From NCBI RefSeq assembly GCF_022811705.1, contig NZ_CP094528.1, positions 3,906,001 through 3,970,000 on the forward strand: 64,000 bases of DNA, given 5' to 3'. How positions within the stretch are numbered: position 1 is the first letter of the stretch; every line of letters begins with the position of its first letter. The translations under genes and the position numbers were made by a program. This stretch comes from Agromyces larvae. Lineage in GTDB: Bacteria; Actinomycetota; Actinomycetes; Actinomycetales; Microbacteriaceae. The notes below the pieces were generated by a model. It was given only the letters and a program-made list of their open reading frames with translations. It ran no database searches and was not told the DNA's origin. Shown in pieces: positions 6,911 to 15,437 of this stretch.

Positions 6911-7939
6911 TCAAGCCGGCGCGACGTCGATCAGCACCTTGCCGACCGTGCCCGCCTCGACCGCGTCGTGCGCGTCGGCGGTGCGATCGAGCGGGAACCG
7001 GGTCAGCGGCAGGCCCGCCGCCTCACCCACCTCGAGCGCACCGTCGGCGACCGCGCGCGAGACGTCCTCGGCGGCGGCCGCGAGCGCCTCGGCGCCGACC
7101 GTGTAGAGCAGCAGGAACTGGTACCGCACGTTGAGGCTGAAGTGGTGGCGCACGTCGAGCGTCATCTCGCCGCCCCCGTCGGTGGCGTACACCGCGATCG
7201 AGGCGTGGTTGGCGACGACCCGGGAGTTCAGTTCGGCGTTGCGGGCGGGGGAGACCTCGACCACGAGGTCGACCCCGTCGGGCGCGACGGCGCGGATCGC
7301 GCGAGCCGCGTCATCCTGCCGGTAGTCCACGACATGGTGCGCCCCCGCGGCGGTCGCGAGTGCCGCCTTCTCGGGTGAGCTCACCGTCGTGACAACGGTG
7401 GCGCCGGCCCAGCGGGCGAGCTGGATCGCGGCGTGTCCGACCGCACCCGCGCCGCCGGCGACGAGCACGGTGCGACCGTCGAGCGCGCCGGGCGCCAGTC
7501 GCGACGGCCCGCCCTCGTGCACGGTCAGCGCGCGGTGCGCGGTCATTGCCGGAACCCCGAGGGATGCCCCGACCTCGAAGCTCGCAGCATCGGGAAGCCG
7601 CACGACCCGCTCGGCCGGCAGCACCGTGTACTCCTGCGCCGTGCCGGTCGGCCGCTCGTGCACGGCGAGGAACACCCACACCCGGTCGCCGGCCGACGCC
7701 GTCGTCACCCCGTCGCCAACCGCGTCGACCACCCCGGCGCCGTCCTGGTTCGGCACCACTTCGGGGAACGGCGTCGGCGCGCCGGGGGGCCCGCCCGCGC
7801 GCGCCTTCCAGTCGGTCGGGTTCACGCCCGACACGACGACGCGCACCCGCACCTCGCCGGGGCCCGGCTCGGGCAGGTCGCGCTCTTCGAGTCCGAGCAC
7901 CGACGACGGACCGGTCTGCGTGTATGCGATCGCTCTCAT
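6911..7939 (-). CDS. NADPH:quinone reductase / zinc-type alcohol dehydrogenase-like MDR protein
   Basis: A 342-residue medium-chain dehydrogenase/reductase. The N-terminal GroES-like half has SGVNPTDWKARAGG and the DRVWVF strand; the nucleotide-binding half has VLVAGGAGAVGHAAIQLARWAGA. No Zn-ligand Cys cluster is present, so it belongs with quinone oxidoreductases. It is a NADPH-dependent reductase of quinones or enones by family. It stands alone, converging on the GNAT gene (22 bp apart) and divergent from the AlkZ-like gene. Confidence 0.8.
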   Translation of the reverse strand: MRAIAYTQTGPSSVLGLEERDLPEPGPGEVRVRVVVSGVNPTDWKARAGGPPGAPTPFPEVVPNQDGAGVVDAVGDGVTTASAGDRVWVFLAVHERPTGTAQEYTVLPAERVVRLPDAASFEVGASLGVPAMTAHRALTVHEGGPSRLAPGALDGRTVLVAGGAGAVGHAAIQLARWAGATVVTTVSSPEKAALATAAGAHHVVDYRQDDAARAIRAVAPDGVDLVVEVSPARNAELNSRVVANHASIAVYATDGGGEMTLDVRHHFSLNVRYQFLLLYTVGAEALAAAAEDVSRAVADGALEVGEAAGLPLTRFPLDRTADAHDAVEAGTVGKVLIDVAPA

Positions 7940-8007
7940 GCCGGGGCCAACGCCCGTCCGGGCGCGGGTCTTCCCGTGATGTCGCCGGTGTCTCCTAGCC
8001 TGCAGAG

Positions 8008-9090
8008 GTGACGACCGATCGCGATCTCGCCCGCTGGCGCCTGCACTCGCAACTGCTCGCCGCCCCCGCCGACGAGGCCGAGCAGGTGGTGCGCACGCTC
8101 GGCGCCGTGCAGGCCGAGAACGCGTCGCAATCGGCGTGGGCGGTCGCGACGCGCACGGTCTCGCCCGACCGGGCCGACCTCGAGACGGCGCTCGCGAGCG
8201 GCCGGGTGCTACGTACCCACGTGCTGCGCCCGACCTGGCACTACGTGCACGCCGACGACGCCCGGTGGCTGCTCGAGCTCACCGCGCCGCGCGTGCTTCC
8301 CGTCGCCGATCAGCAGCTCACCCACCACGCCGACGACCTGACCCGGCTGACCGATGCGGTCGAGCGGCTCCTCGGCGGAGCATCCGGCCCCGCGCACCTC
8401 ACCCGCGCCGAACTCGCGGATGCGCTCGCAGCGCGGGGCTTCGAGCTCACCGGGCACGACCTGATGACCCTGCTCGCCCGGCTCGAACTCACCCGGCTCG
8501 TGTGCAGCGGGCCGCCGCGCGATGGCGAGCACACCTACGCCCTCATGGACGAGCGTGTGCCGGCGGGGCATCCGTTCGATCGCGACGAGGCGCTCGCGCA
8601 ACTGGCCCTGCGCTACTTCACCTCGCACGGGCCGGCGACCGAGCGCGACCTCGCGTACTGGGCGACCCTCACCCTGACCGACGTCCGCCGCGGGCTCGCG
8701 GCCGTCGCCGGGCGGCTCGCCTCGTTCGAGCACGACGGGCGCACCTTCTGGCACGTGCCGGGCGACCCGCCGCCCGCGGCCGAGCCGGCCGGCCATCTGC
8801 TCCAGATGCTCGACGAGATGTACCGCGGCTACCAGGACTCGCGCTGGGTGCTCGACGCCGACGGCGTCGTACCGCGCGGCCGCGAGGCATCCGTCGGTAT
8901 GGCGATCGTCGACGCGCAGCTCGTCGCCGGCATGAAGCGCACGCTGAAGTCGAAGGCGGTGGTCTTCCAGATCCTGCCCCACCGTGCGCTCCGCGCGGCC
9001 GAGCGGCGCGCGATCGAGCGGGCGGCCGCGCGCTACGGGGCGTTCCTCGGGCTGGAGGCGCAGGTGGAGCTGGCCGACCCACCGCGGTAA
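8008..9090 (+). CDS. Winged-helix DNA-binding domain protein (HTH_42, AlkZ/YcaQ-like)
   Basis: A 360-residue member of the HTH_42 family (PF06224), whose characterised members are AlkZ/YcaQ DNA glycosylases acting on alkylated bases and crosslinks. It has the full family length, with RPTWHYVHADDARWLLELTAPR and ATERDLAYWATLTLTDVRRGL. The N-terminal catalytic Gln-x-Gln region reads GAVQAENASQSAW here: the first Gln is kept but the second appears as Glu, so glycosylase activity is uncertain. GTG 8008 is exactly 6 nt behind TAGCCT (7996-8001), a leaderless start. Confidence 0.75.
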   Translation: MTTDRDLARWRLHSQLLAAPADEAEQVVRTLGAVQAENASQSAWAVATRTVSPDRADLETALASGRVLRTHVLRPTWHYVHADDARWLLELTAPRVLPVADQQLTHHADDLTRLTDAVERLLGGASGPAHLTRAELADALAARGFELTGHDLMTLLARLELTRLVCSGPPRDGEHTYALMDERVPAGHPFDRDEALAQLALRYFTSHGPATERDLAYWATLTLTDVRRGLAAVAGRLASFEHDGRTFWHVPGDPPPAAEPAGHLLQMLDEMYRGYQDSRWVLDADGVVPRGREASVGMAIVDAQLVAGMKRTLKSKAVVFQILPHRALRAAERRAIERAAARYGAFLGLEAQVELADPPR

Positions 9091-9100
9091 GGGGTGTGGA

Positions 9101-9127
9101 TGTCACAGCCTCGCGCCGGCCGGTGTC
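9101..9127 (+). promoter_or_regulatory. ECF41-type promoter of the carboxymuconolactone decarboxylase / sigma-factor operon
   Basis: TGTCACA (9101-9107), a 16-nt spacer, then TGTC (9124-9127) matches the ECF41 consensus TGTCACA-N16-CGTC except for one base. It lies ~55 bp before the CMD gene whose operon encodes an ECF41 sigma factor, implying autoregulation. Confidence 0.75.
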
Positions 9128-9182
9128 TCCATGCCGACGGAGCATCCGTCGACCGAGCACATTGACCGAACGAGGAGGAGAC

Positions 9183-9761
9183 ATGACCACCGACACCCGC
9201 ATCCCGCCCGCCGAGGTCACCGGCCTGTACGGGGCGATGGTGAAGACGTTCGCCCGCAGGATGATGGGCAAGGTGCCCGACTCGGTCGGGGTGCTGTGGA
9301 ACCATCCGGCCGTGATGAAGGACTCGATGGGCATCGGTCGCAAGGTCGAGGCCTGGGGCGAGCTCGACCCCACGCTCGCGTCGTACGCGGCCATGGCGTC
9401 GGCGGCGACGATCGGGTGCAGTTTCTGCCTCGACTTCAACCACTTCATGGCGCACAACCACGGGCTCGACGAGGCGAAGGTGCGCGAGGTGCCGCGGTGG
9501 CGCGAGGCATCCGTCTTCTCCCCGCTGGAGCGCCGCGTGATGGCGTATGCCGAGGCCGCGAGCCAGACCCCGCCCGCCGTCACCGACGAACTGTCGGCCG
9601 AACTGCTCGACGCGCTCGGCCCGGCCGCGCTCGTCGAGCTCGCCGCCCGCGTCGCGTTCATGAACATGAGCGCCCGCATGAACGTGGCGCTCGGCATCCG
9701 CTCGGAGGAGTTCGCGGATGCCTGCGGGCTCGCGCCGCTGGCCGTAGGCTCACGCGCATGA
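9183..9761 (+). CDS. Carboxymuconolactone decarboxylase family protein (AhpD-like fold)
   Basis: A 192-residue CMD-family protein. The redox-active motif C-S-F-C-L-D-F-N-H is present (TIGCSFCLDFNHFMAHNHG), as in AhpD-type peroxidase partners. GAGGAG precedes the ATG. It is the cognate 'COE' partner of the ECF41 sigma factor: the CMD stop overlaps the sigma start by 4 bp (ATGA), and a TGTCACA promoter precedes it. Its physiological substrate is not known for this subgroup; peroxide or lactone-type stress handling is the usual guess. Confidence 0.85.
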   Translation: MTTDTRIPPAEVTGLYGAMVKTFARRMMGKVPDSVGVLWNHPAVMKDSMGIGRKVEAWGELDPTLASYAAMASAATIGCSFCLDFNHFMAHNHGLDEAKVREVPRWREASVFSPLERRVMAYAEAASQTPPAVTDELSAELLDALGPAALVELAARVAFMNMSARMNVALGIRSEEFADACGLAPLAVGSRA

Positions 9762-10639
9762 CGCCGGACCCGTTCGTCACCCACCGCGGCCTGCTCTTCA
9801 CCGTCGCGTACGAGCTGCTCGGCTCGGCGGCCGACGCCGAGGACGTGCTGCAGGAGTCCTGGCTGCGGTGGGCGGCGGTCGATCAGTCGGAGGTGCGCGA
9901 ACCACGGGCTTACCTGGTTCGAGTCGTCACCCGGCAGGCGCTCAACTATCTGCGCACCGTTTCCCGCCGTCGCGAGGACTACGTGGGCGAGTGGCTGCCC
10001 GAGCCGGTGCTCACGAGCCCCGATGTGGCCGACGACGTCGAGCTCGCCGACAGTCTGTCGATCGCGATGCTCACCGTGCTCGAGACGCTCGGGCCGGCCG
10101 AACGCGCGGTCTTCGTGCTGCGCGAGGTGTTCGACGTGCCGTACGACGAGATCGCCGAGGCGGTCGGCAAGTCGCCCGCGGCCGTTCGGCAGATCGCACA
10201 CCGCGCGAAGTCGCATGTCGCGGCCCGGCGCCCGCGACCGGGCGTTTCGGTCTCACGGTCCGAGCACGCGCAGGCCGTCGACCGGCTGGTGCGTGCCGTC
10301 AACACCGGCGACCTGCAGGGGCTGATGGACGTGCTCGCGCCCGATGTCGTCTCGGTCGCCGACGGCGGCGGCAAGGTGCGGGGCGCTGCCCGCCACCCGA
10401 TCGTGGGCGCCGACCGCATCGCGCGGTACCTCGTGGGCGGGCTCGCGAAGCTCGGCCGGCCGTACCTGGCCTCGGTCGAATGGGTCAACGGCGCGCCGGG
10501 CCTACGGATGGAGGTCGAGGGCGAGCTGGTGGGCGTGGTCAGCGTCGACGTCGAGGGCGGGAAGATCACCCGGATCTACTCGATCGCGAACCCCGACAAG
10601 CTCGGCCGGCTCGACGAGGAGGCGGTGCTCTCGCGGTGA
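9758..10639 (+). CDS. ECF41-family RNA polymerase sigma factor with SnoaL-like C-terminal extension
   Basis: A 293-residue extracytoplasmic-function sigma factor. Sigma2 covers residues ~5-75 (AEDVLQESWLRW) and sigma4 ~100-155. All three ECF41 signature motifs are present: WLPEP (79-83) in the linker, DGGGK (202-206) and NPDKL (278-282) in the C-terminal SnoaL/NTF2-like domain that replaces an anti-sigma factor in this family. The ATG at 9758 overlaps the CMD stop. A TAGGCT box 7 nt upstream may also give a leaderless transcript. Four matching promoters in this window suggest a local regulon. The family assignment is strong. Confidence 0.93.
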   Translation: MTPDPFVTHRGLLFTVAYELLGSAADAEDVLQESWLRWAAVDQSEVREPRAYLVRVVTRQALNYLRTVSRRREDYVGEWLPEPVLTSPDVADDVELADSLSIAMLTVLETLGPAERAVFVLREVFDVPYDEIAEAVGKSPAAVRQIAHRAKSHVAARRPRPGVSVSRSEHAQAVDRLVRAVNTGDLQGLMDVLAPDVVSVADGGGKVRGAARHPIVGADRIARYLVGGLAKLGRPYLASVEWVNGAPGLRMEVEGELVGVVSVDVEGGKITRIYSIANPDKLGRLDEEAVLSR

Positions 10640-10667
10640 GCCGCGGTGGCCGGGCCAGAATGGGCGC

Positions 10668-11102
10668 ATGACCGAAGCATCCGCCCGCCGTATCCGCCAG
10701 CTCCGACTCGTCGTCTCCGTGCCCGAGGGCGAGGACTACGAGGCCGCGCTCGCCTTCTATCGCGACGTGCTCGGGATGCCGCAGCAGGAGGCGTACGACG
10801 GTGACGAGGGTGCGCGCGTGGTCATCCTCGATGCCGGGCGTGCGACGCTCGAGCTCTCGAACGCGGCGCAGGTGCGCTTCATCGATCGCGTCGAGGCGGA
10901 GGGTCGGCCGAGCGCGACGCTGCGGTTGGCGCTCGAGGTGGATGACTCGTCCGCTGCCACCTCGGACGCGGTCGCCGGCGGCGCTGAACTCATCGCCGAG
11001 CCGCGCGAGACGCCGTGGCGGTCGGTGAACTCGCGGCTATCCGCGCCCGCCGGGTTGCAGGTCACGCTCTTCCAGGAGCTCGACGGCGACGGGGTGGACT
11101 GA
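10668..11102 (+). CDS. VOC-superfamily (glyoxalase/bleomycin-resistance) protein
   Basis: A 144-residue single VOC domain with paired beta-alpha-beta modules: RLVVSVPEGEDYEAALAFYRDVLGM at the start and RLSAPAGLQVTLFQEL at the end. It may bind a metal through Glu/His residues, but the set is not clear. The start is ATG 10668, 6 nt behind CAGAAT (leaderless); longer frames upstream run into the sigma-factor gene. Function unknown beyond the fold. Confidence 0.8.
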   Translation: MTEASARRIRQLRLVVSVPEGEDYEAALAFYRDVLGMPQQEAYDGDEGARVVILDAGRATLELSNAAQVRFIDRVEAEGRPSATLRLALEVDDSSAATSDAVAGGAELIAEPRETPWRSVNSRLSAPAGLQVTLFQELDGDGVD

Positions 11103-11154
11103 TGCCACCGGCGACCCCGTGACATCCGGCGCCGAACAGCGCACGCTGGAACGC

Positions 11155-11688
11155 ATGGGAACCGTGACGATCTCCTTCGAGATGACCCTCGACGGCGTGT
11201 TCGACCAGATGGACGTGTGGTTCGACGAGCACGACCCGGCGCTCGAGCGCTCCTCCGACGCGCTCGTGTTCGGGGCCGACGCGGTGCTGCTCGGCCGTGA
11301 GAGCTACGAGTTCTTCCGTGAGTACTGGCCGAAGCAGAGCGATGATCGCGGCTTCGCGGCGCACTACAACGCGCTGCCGAAGTACGTGGCATCCCGCACC
11401 CTCACCGGGCCGCTCGACTGGAACGCGACCCTCATCGAGGGTGATGTCGCTGACGCGGTGCGCGATCTGCGCGACCGGTACGGCGCGCTCATCTCGCACG
11501 GCTACGGCGAGTTGGCCGCCACTCTCATGGATGCCGGGCTCGTCGACGAGGTGCACGTCGGCATCCACCCGTTCATCGTCGGCGACGCCGAGATCCGGTT
11601 GCGTTCGCCGCATCCGGTCGGGCTGCGGCTGCTCGACGCGACGCCGAGCGAAACGGGCATCATCCAGGCGCGGTACGCGCCGCGATAG
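11155..11688 (+). CDS. Dihydrofolate-reductase-like (RibD C-terminal domain) protein
   Basis: A 177-residue protein of the RibD_C/DHFR-like family: MTLDGVFD near the N-terminus, then the nucleotide-binding LLGRESYEFFREYWP and ISHGYGELAATLMDAGLVDEVHVGIHPFIVG. These small proteins are probable NADPH-dependent reductases of unknown substrate. I place the start at ATG 11155 (7 nt behind CACGCT) rather than the longer frame at 11119, because homologues begin just before the first strand (TVTISFEMTLDG). Confidence 0.8.
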   Translation: MGTVTISFEMTLDGVFDQMDVWFDEHDPALERSSDALVFGADAVLLGRESYEFFREYWPKQSDDRGFAAHYNALPKYVASRTLTGPLDWNATLIEGDVADAVRDLRDRYGALISHGYGELAATLMDAGLVDEVHVGIHPFIVGDAEIRLRSPHPVGLRLLDATPSETGIIQARYAPR

Positions 11689-11699
11689 TGGAAGTGCCC

Positions 11700-12455
11700 T
11701 CACCCGACCTGTTCCGCCACCACGCCCAGCCGCCGCTCGACCGCGGGCAGGAAGGCCGCCGCCCACACCCGGTAGCCGCGATCGTTCGGATGGAACAGGT
11801 CGCCGGCGAACTGCGTGGTCACGCCCCAGAGGCCCTGCCGGTCGGTTCGCGCGTGCAACGGCACGACCTCGAGGCCGCGCTCGGCCGCGGCGGCACGGAG
11901 CATCCGGTTCGCCAGGCGCACCTTCCGCTGAGCGGCGAGGAAGTAGAAGCTCGGCAGATCGGCCACGATCGCATGGGCGGGTAGGCGGCTGATGAGCTCT
12001 CGGATGTCGCGGTCGAATCGCTGCGGATCGAACTCCGCGATGTCGTTCGCCCCGATCGAGACGGTGAGCACGTCGGGCTCGAGCGGGTCGAGGAGGGGCA
12101 GTTCCTTCTCGATCGCCATCCGCACGGTCGCACCCGAGATGCCGAGGTTGACGGCGCGGACGGGGCGGCCGGATGCCTCGGCGATCCCGCGCGCGATGAA
12201 GCCGACGTAGCTGTGACCCGGGCGGCTCGCGCCGATGCCCTGCGCGGCCGAGTCGCCGATCGCGACGTACAGCAGGGCGCCCGGTGTTGCGTCGGTTTCG
12301 GCGCGCTGCTCGCGCCAATACGCGGAGTTCACCGGGATGGTCTCGGCGAGCGCGGTCGTCCAGCGCCGTTGGCGGCGTGCGAGCCACCGCCACCAGACGG
12401 CGACGCCGGCGAGACCGCCGATGGAGGCGACGACGGCGAGGGTGCGGCGCTGCAT
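11700..12455 (-). CDS. Membrane-anchored SGNH/GDSL hydrolase
   Basis: A 251-residue SGNH-family esterase/lipase. One N-terminal membrane segment (residues 7-25) is followed by block I AIGDSAAQGIG (nucleophile Ser), block III GANDIAEFD, and block V HPNDRGYRVWA with the catalytic Asp/His spacing. It probably deacylates a cell-envelope or extracellular ester. It lies downstream of the ASCH gene on the same strand with a 19-bp gap, so the two may be co-transcribed. Confidence 0.85.
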   Translation of the reverse strand: MQRRTLAVVASIGGLAGVAVWWRWLARRQRRWTTALAETIPVNSAYWREQRAETDATPGALLYVAIGDSAAQGIGASRPGHSYVGFIARGIAEASGRPVRAVNLGISGATVRMAIEKELPLLDPLEPDVLTVSIGANDIAEFDPQRFDRDIRELISRLPAHAIVADLPSFYFLAAQRKVRLANRMLRAAAAERGLEVVPLHARTDRQGLWGVTTQFAGDLFHPNDRGYRVWAAAFLPAVERRLGVVAEQVG

Positions 12456-12474
12456 GGATGCTCGGTCTGTGCGT

Positions 12475-12963
12475 TCAGGCCCCGGCCGTCCAGGCGACCT
12501 CGAATCGTTCGAGCACGATCTCGTGCTCAGGGGTCCAGTCGAATCCGAGGCCGGCGCAGACCCGAATCCAGTAGCCGCGGTGCCCGTCGCGCCAGTACGC
12601 GAGGCTCAGATCGCCCTCGCCCTCCTCGCGGGCGAAGACGGCGTCGACCTCGTCGAACGTGGCGATGCGGAACTCGATGCTGCGCAGGATCACCCGCGGC
12701 CGGCCGGTCGAGTCGCACGCGATCCAGTGGCTGCCGATGCGGGGCAGCGGCTGGCCCTCGGCGGCGAACTCGGCGACGAGCGTCGCCGTTGCGGTCTTGC
12801 GGCCGTCGAGTACGAGCCCGAGCAGTTCATCGGTGAGGGCGGGGTGGTCGCCGAAGCGTTCGACCGAGGGCGGCTCGGTGTCGACCGCGCGGTCGGGGTG
12901 CGCGGCGCGATACACCTGCCACAGCTCGTCGGCGGCGGCCCGGTCGACGGGGGCGTTCTCCAT
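12475..12963 (-). CDS. ASCH-domain protein
   Basis: A 162-residue single ASCH (PUA-like) domain protein. Typical features are LVLDGRKTATATLVAEF near residue 50, IGSHWIACDSTGRPRVILRSIEF and the C-terminal E-G-E-G-D-L-S-L-AYWRDGHRGYW. ASCH proteins are suspected RNA-binding or RNA-processing proteins; some cleave RNA or act on modified nucleosides. The ATG at 12963 is 6 nt behind CAGACT, so the message should be leaderless, which rules out longer upstream frames. Confidence 0.8.
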   Translation of the reverse strand: MENAPVDRAAADELWQVYRAAHPDRAVDTEPPSVERFGDHPALTDELLGLVLDGRKTATATLVAEFAAEGQPLPRIGSHWIACDSTGRPRVILRSIEFRIATFDEVDAVFAREEGEGDLSLAYWRDGHRGYWIRVCAGLGFDWTPEHEIVLERFEVAWTAGA

Positions 12964-13078
12964 CGGGCCAGTCTGGCAGGGGCATCCGACAGGGGGCATC
13001 CGATCGGGACATCCGTACTGCTCGATCGGTGACATCCGGCTCTGCCGGGCGCTCCGCGCCCTGCATAGCGTCGAAGGC

Positions 13079-13546
13079 ATGGATGAGACGACGATTTCCC
13101 AGGCCCTTCGGACCGAGACGGATGCCTCGAGCCCACGCCGCCGCCGGCTCGGCCGGCTGGCGACGATCGGCATCGCCGCGGCGCTCGCGCTCGTCGTGTG
13201 GGCGATCGCGGTGCCGGTCGCCGGCATCGCGCTGACCGTCGGGGCGGGTGCGACCGCGCAGACCGTGGGCCCGGCGGCGGTGGTGTTCGCGGTGCTCGTG
13301 CCCGGCTTCGCCGCATGGGTCGTGCTGGCGCTGCTCGAGCGGTTCGCCCGACACCCGCACCGCGTGTTCGCGATCGTCGGCTGGGCGGTGCTTGCCGTAT
13401 CGCTGGCGGGTCCGGTGCTGACCGGAGCCGGCGGGGCCGTGCTCGTCGCGCTGCTCGCGATGCACGTCGTGACGGGCGCGACGCTGGTGATCGGGCTGCC
13501 GTTCGCGGCTCGGCGCGCACGCGGCGCCTCGGCGGGGCGCGAGTAG
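13079..13546 (+). CDS. Small multi-pass membrane protein of unknown function (DUF6069-like)
   Basis: A 155-residue protein with four hydrophobic segments (about residues 27-50, 62-85, 95-118 and 122-142) and a basic, Arg-rich stretch before the first. The ATG at 13079 is 7 nt behind TAGCGT. It sits ahead of a two-component system on the same strand but is separated from it by a perfect 18-bp palindrome, so co-transcription is uncertain. I recognise only a resemblance to DUF6069 membrane proteins. Confidence 0.65.
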   Translation: MDETTISQALRTETDASSPRRRRLGRLATIGIAAALALVVWAIAVPVAGIALTVGAGATAQTVGPAAVVFAVLVPGFAAWVVLALLERFARHPHRVFAIVGWAVLAVSLAGPVLTGAGGAVLVALLAMHVVTGATLVIGLPFAARRARGASAGRE

Positions 13547-13561
13547 ATTGACGAGCGTCGT

Positions 13562-13579
13562 GCGCCCCGCGCGGGGCGC
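13562..13579. promoter_or_regulatory. Perfect 18-bp GC palindrome (operator or terminator stem)
   Basis: GCGCCCCGCGCGGGGCGC between the DUF6069-like gene and the histidine kinase. It may be the stem of a terminator for the first gene or an operator for the kinase operon. No T-tract follows, so the choice is open. Confidence 0.5.
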
Positions 13580-13588
13580 CGACCGGGG

Positions 13589-14767
13589 ATGAGAGAGACG
13601 ATGACGATGAGCAGTCCGCTGACCTTCACCGACGCACCCCCGAGCCTCGCGTGGCTCGCGTACCGCCCCGGGTCGTGGCTCGCGCTGATCGCGGCGCCGC
13701 TGCTGCTCGTCGCGCCGCTGCTGGGCGCGTTCGTCGCGGCGGAGTGGGCGCGGGCGGGCTACGTGGTGCTTGTGGGTGCCGCCTTCGCTGCGGCGGTGGC
13801 GTGGCCGTTCGGCGCACGTCGCCGACCCGGCCCGGCGACCGAACTGGCGTTCGTCGCACTGCTGCTGCTCTGCGCGGGCTACTTCGCGATCTGGCGCACC
13901 GATCAGGCGCTGCTGTTCCCGCTGCTCGCCGTCGCCGCGTCGCTCGCGATCCGGCGGCGGTGGGCGATGGGCGTGGTCGGGTCCATCGCGGTCACGGCCG
14001 CATTCGCCGTCGGGTTCGAGGCCGGTTCGCTCGCGGCGGCGGTGCTGGTCGGCTTCGCCGCGTTCGCGGGCGGCGCGGGCAACTACCTGGTGCAGTACTA
14101 CGTCGCGCTGACCCGCGAGCTCGACCGCACGCGCGAGCGCCTGGCGGTCGCGGCGGTCGCCGACGAGCGGCTCCGGTTCTCGCGCGACCTGCACGACCTG
14201 CTCGGGCATTCGCTCTCGATCATCGCGGTGAAGTCCGAGGTGGCGCGCCGACTCATGCCGTCCGACGTGGCGGCCGCGTCGACGCACGTCGCCGAGGTCG
14301 AGGAGATCGCCCGCGACGCGCTGGGCGAGGTGCGGTCGGTCGTCGCCGGGTCGCGGTCGATGCGGCTCGCCGACCAGCTCGCGAACGCGCGCCGGGTGCT
14401 GGGGGACGCGGGCATCGCGACCGCGGTCACCACGACCGATCGGCCACTTCCGATCACGGTGGATGCCACGCTGGGCTGGGTGGTGCGCGAGGCCGCGACG
14501 AACGTGGTGCGTCACTCATCGGCCCGGCACTGCACGATCGCCGTCGCGGCGAACGACGACGAGGCGCGCGTCGAGGTGAGCGACGACGGGCGGGCCACCG
14601 CGGCGGCAGCGGGCTCGTCAGGGGTCGGCGCGGGCGCGCCGGGCAGCGGGCTCGCGGGGCTGCGCGAACGCGTCGAGGCCGCAGGCGGCGAGTTCACGGT
14701 CGGGTCGTCGCCGTCGGGATTCCGGGTGACGGCCGTGCTTCCGCTGCCGAGCGAGGCCGGCCGATGA
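13589..14767 (+). CDS. NarL-type sensor histidine kinase (HisKA_3, DesK-like)
   Basis: A 392-residue membrane kinase with five to six hydrophobic segments in residues 25-165. The dimerisation/phosphoacceptor helix is FSRDLHDLLGHSLSIIAVK (H in DLHDLLGH) and the ATPase domain includes EAATNVVRHSSARHC and GSGLAGLRERVEAAGG. It should autophosphorylate and pass phosphate to the response regulator encoded next, whose ATG overlaps its stop (ATGA). Three ATGs lie close together at 13589, 13601 and 13607; the first is used here but the second or third is possible. Confidence 0.85.
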   Translation: MRETMTMSSPLTFTDAPPSLAWLAYRPGSWLALIAAPLLLVAPLLGAFVAAEWARAGYVVLVGAAFAAAVAWPFGARRRPGPATELAFVALLLLCAGYFAIWRTDQALLFPLLAVAASLAIRRRWAMGVVGSIAVTAAFAVGFEAGSLAAAVLVGFAAFAGGAGNYLVQYYVALTRELDRTRERLAVAAVADERLRFSRDLHDLLGHSLSIIAVKSEVARRLMPSDVAAASTHVAEVEEIARDALGEVRSVVAGSRSMRLADQLANARRVLGDAGIATAVTTTDRPLPITVDATLGWVVREAATNVVRHSSARHCTIAVAANDDEARVEVSDDGRATAAAAGSSGVGAGAPGSGLAGLRERVEAAGGEFTVGSSPSGFRVTAVLPLPSEAGR

Positions 14768-15378
14768 GCGCGCCGACCACCATCCTCATCGCCGAGGACC
14801 AGCGCATGATGCGCTCGGCCCTCACGACCTTGCTCGATCTCGAACCCGACCTCACCGTCGTCGGCGGGGTGGAGCGCGGCGACGAGGTCGTCGCCGCGGC
14901 CGAGGCGCTGCGACCCGACGTGGTGCTGCTCGACATCGAGCTGCCGGGGCGCAGCGGGCTCGACCTCATCGGCCCGCTCCGCGAGGCGGTGCCGGCGTGC
15001 GACGTGGTGGTGGTGACGACGTTCGGCAGGCCCGGATACCTCGCGCGGGCGCTCGCCGCGGGCGCGCGGGCGTTCCTCGTGAAGGACGACCCGGTCGACC
15101 GGCTCGCCGCCGCCATCCGCCGGGTGCGCGCGGGCGAACGGGTCGTCGACCCGACGCTCGCGGCCGAGGCGCTCGGCGCGAGCGACAGCCCGCTCACCGA
15201 TCGCGAGGCCGACGTGCTGCGCGCGTCGACCGACGGGGCGACGGTGCTCGACATCGCCGCGGCGCTCTCGCTCTCGTCGAGCACGGTGCGCAACTACCTG
15301 TCGAGCGCGATCGGCAAGCTCGGCGCCCGCAACCGCATCGAGGCGCTCGTCACCGCGCGCGAGCAGGGCTGGTTGTGA
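14764..15378 (+). CDS. NarL/FixJ-family response regulator (DesR-like)
   Basis: A 204-residue two-domain regulator. The receiver has the acidic pair ED, the phosphoacceptor Asp in DVVLLDIELPG and the conserved Lys in AFLVKDDP. The C-terminal LuxR-type HTH reads LTDREADVLRASTDGATVLDIAAALSL-x-STVRNYL. It overlaps the kinase by 4 bp and is its obvious partner. By family it activates a small, often adjacent set such as membrane-fluidity or transporter genes; the target is not evident here. Confidence 0.88.
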   Translation: MSAPTTILIAEDQRMMRSALTTLLDLEPDLTVVGGVERGDEVVAAAEALRPDVVLLDIELPGRSGLDLIGPLREAVPACDVVVVTTFGRPGYLARALAAGARAFLVKDDPVDRLAAAIRRVRAGERVVDPTLAAEALGASDSPLTDREADVLRASTDGATVLDIAAALSLSSSTVRNYLSSAIGKLGARNRIEALVTAREQGWL

Positions 15379-15437
15379 GCGTGTCGCCGGCGTGGCATCC
15401 GATGCCGTGACCTGAGTCCCATCGCTACGCTGGCCGC

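Noticed and set aside
9895..9930. GGTTCGAGTC resembling a tRNA T-loop
   Set aside because: It lies inside the sigma2-coding part of the ECF41 gene and no acceptor stem or cloverleaf pairs around it.
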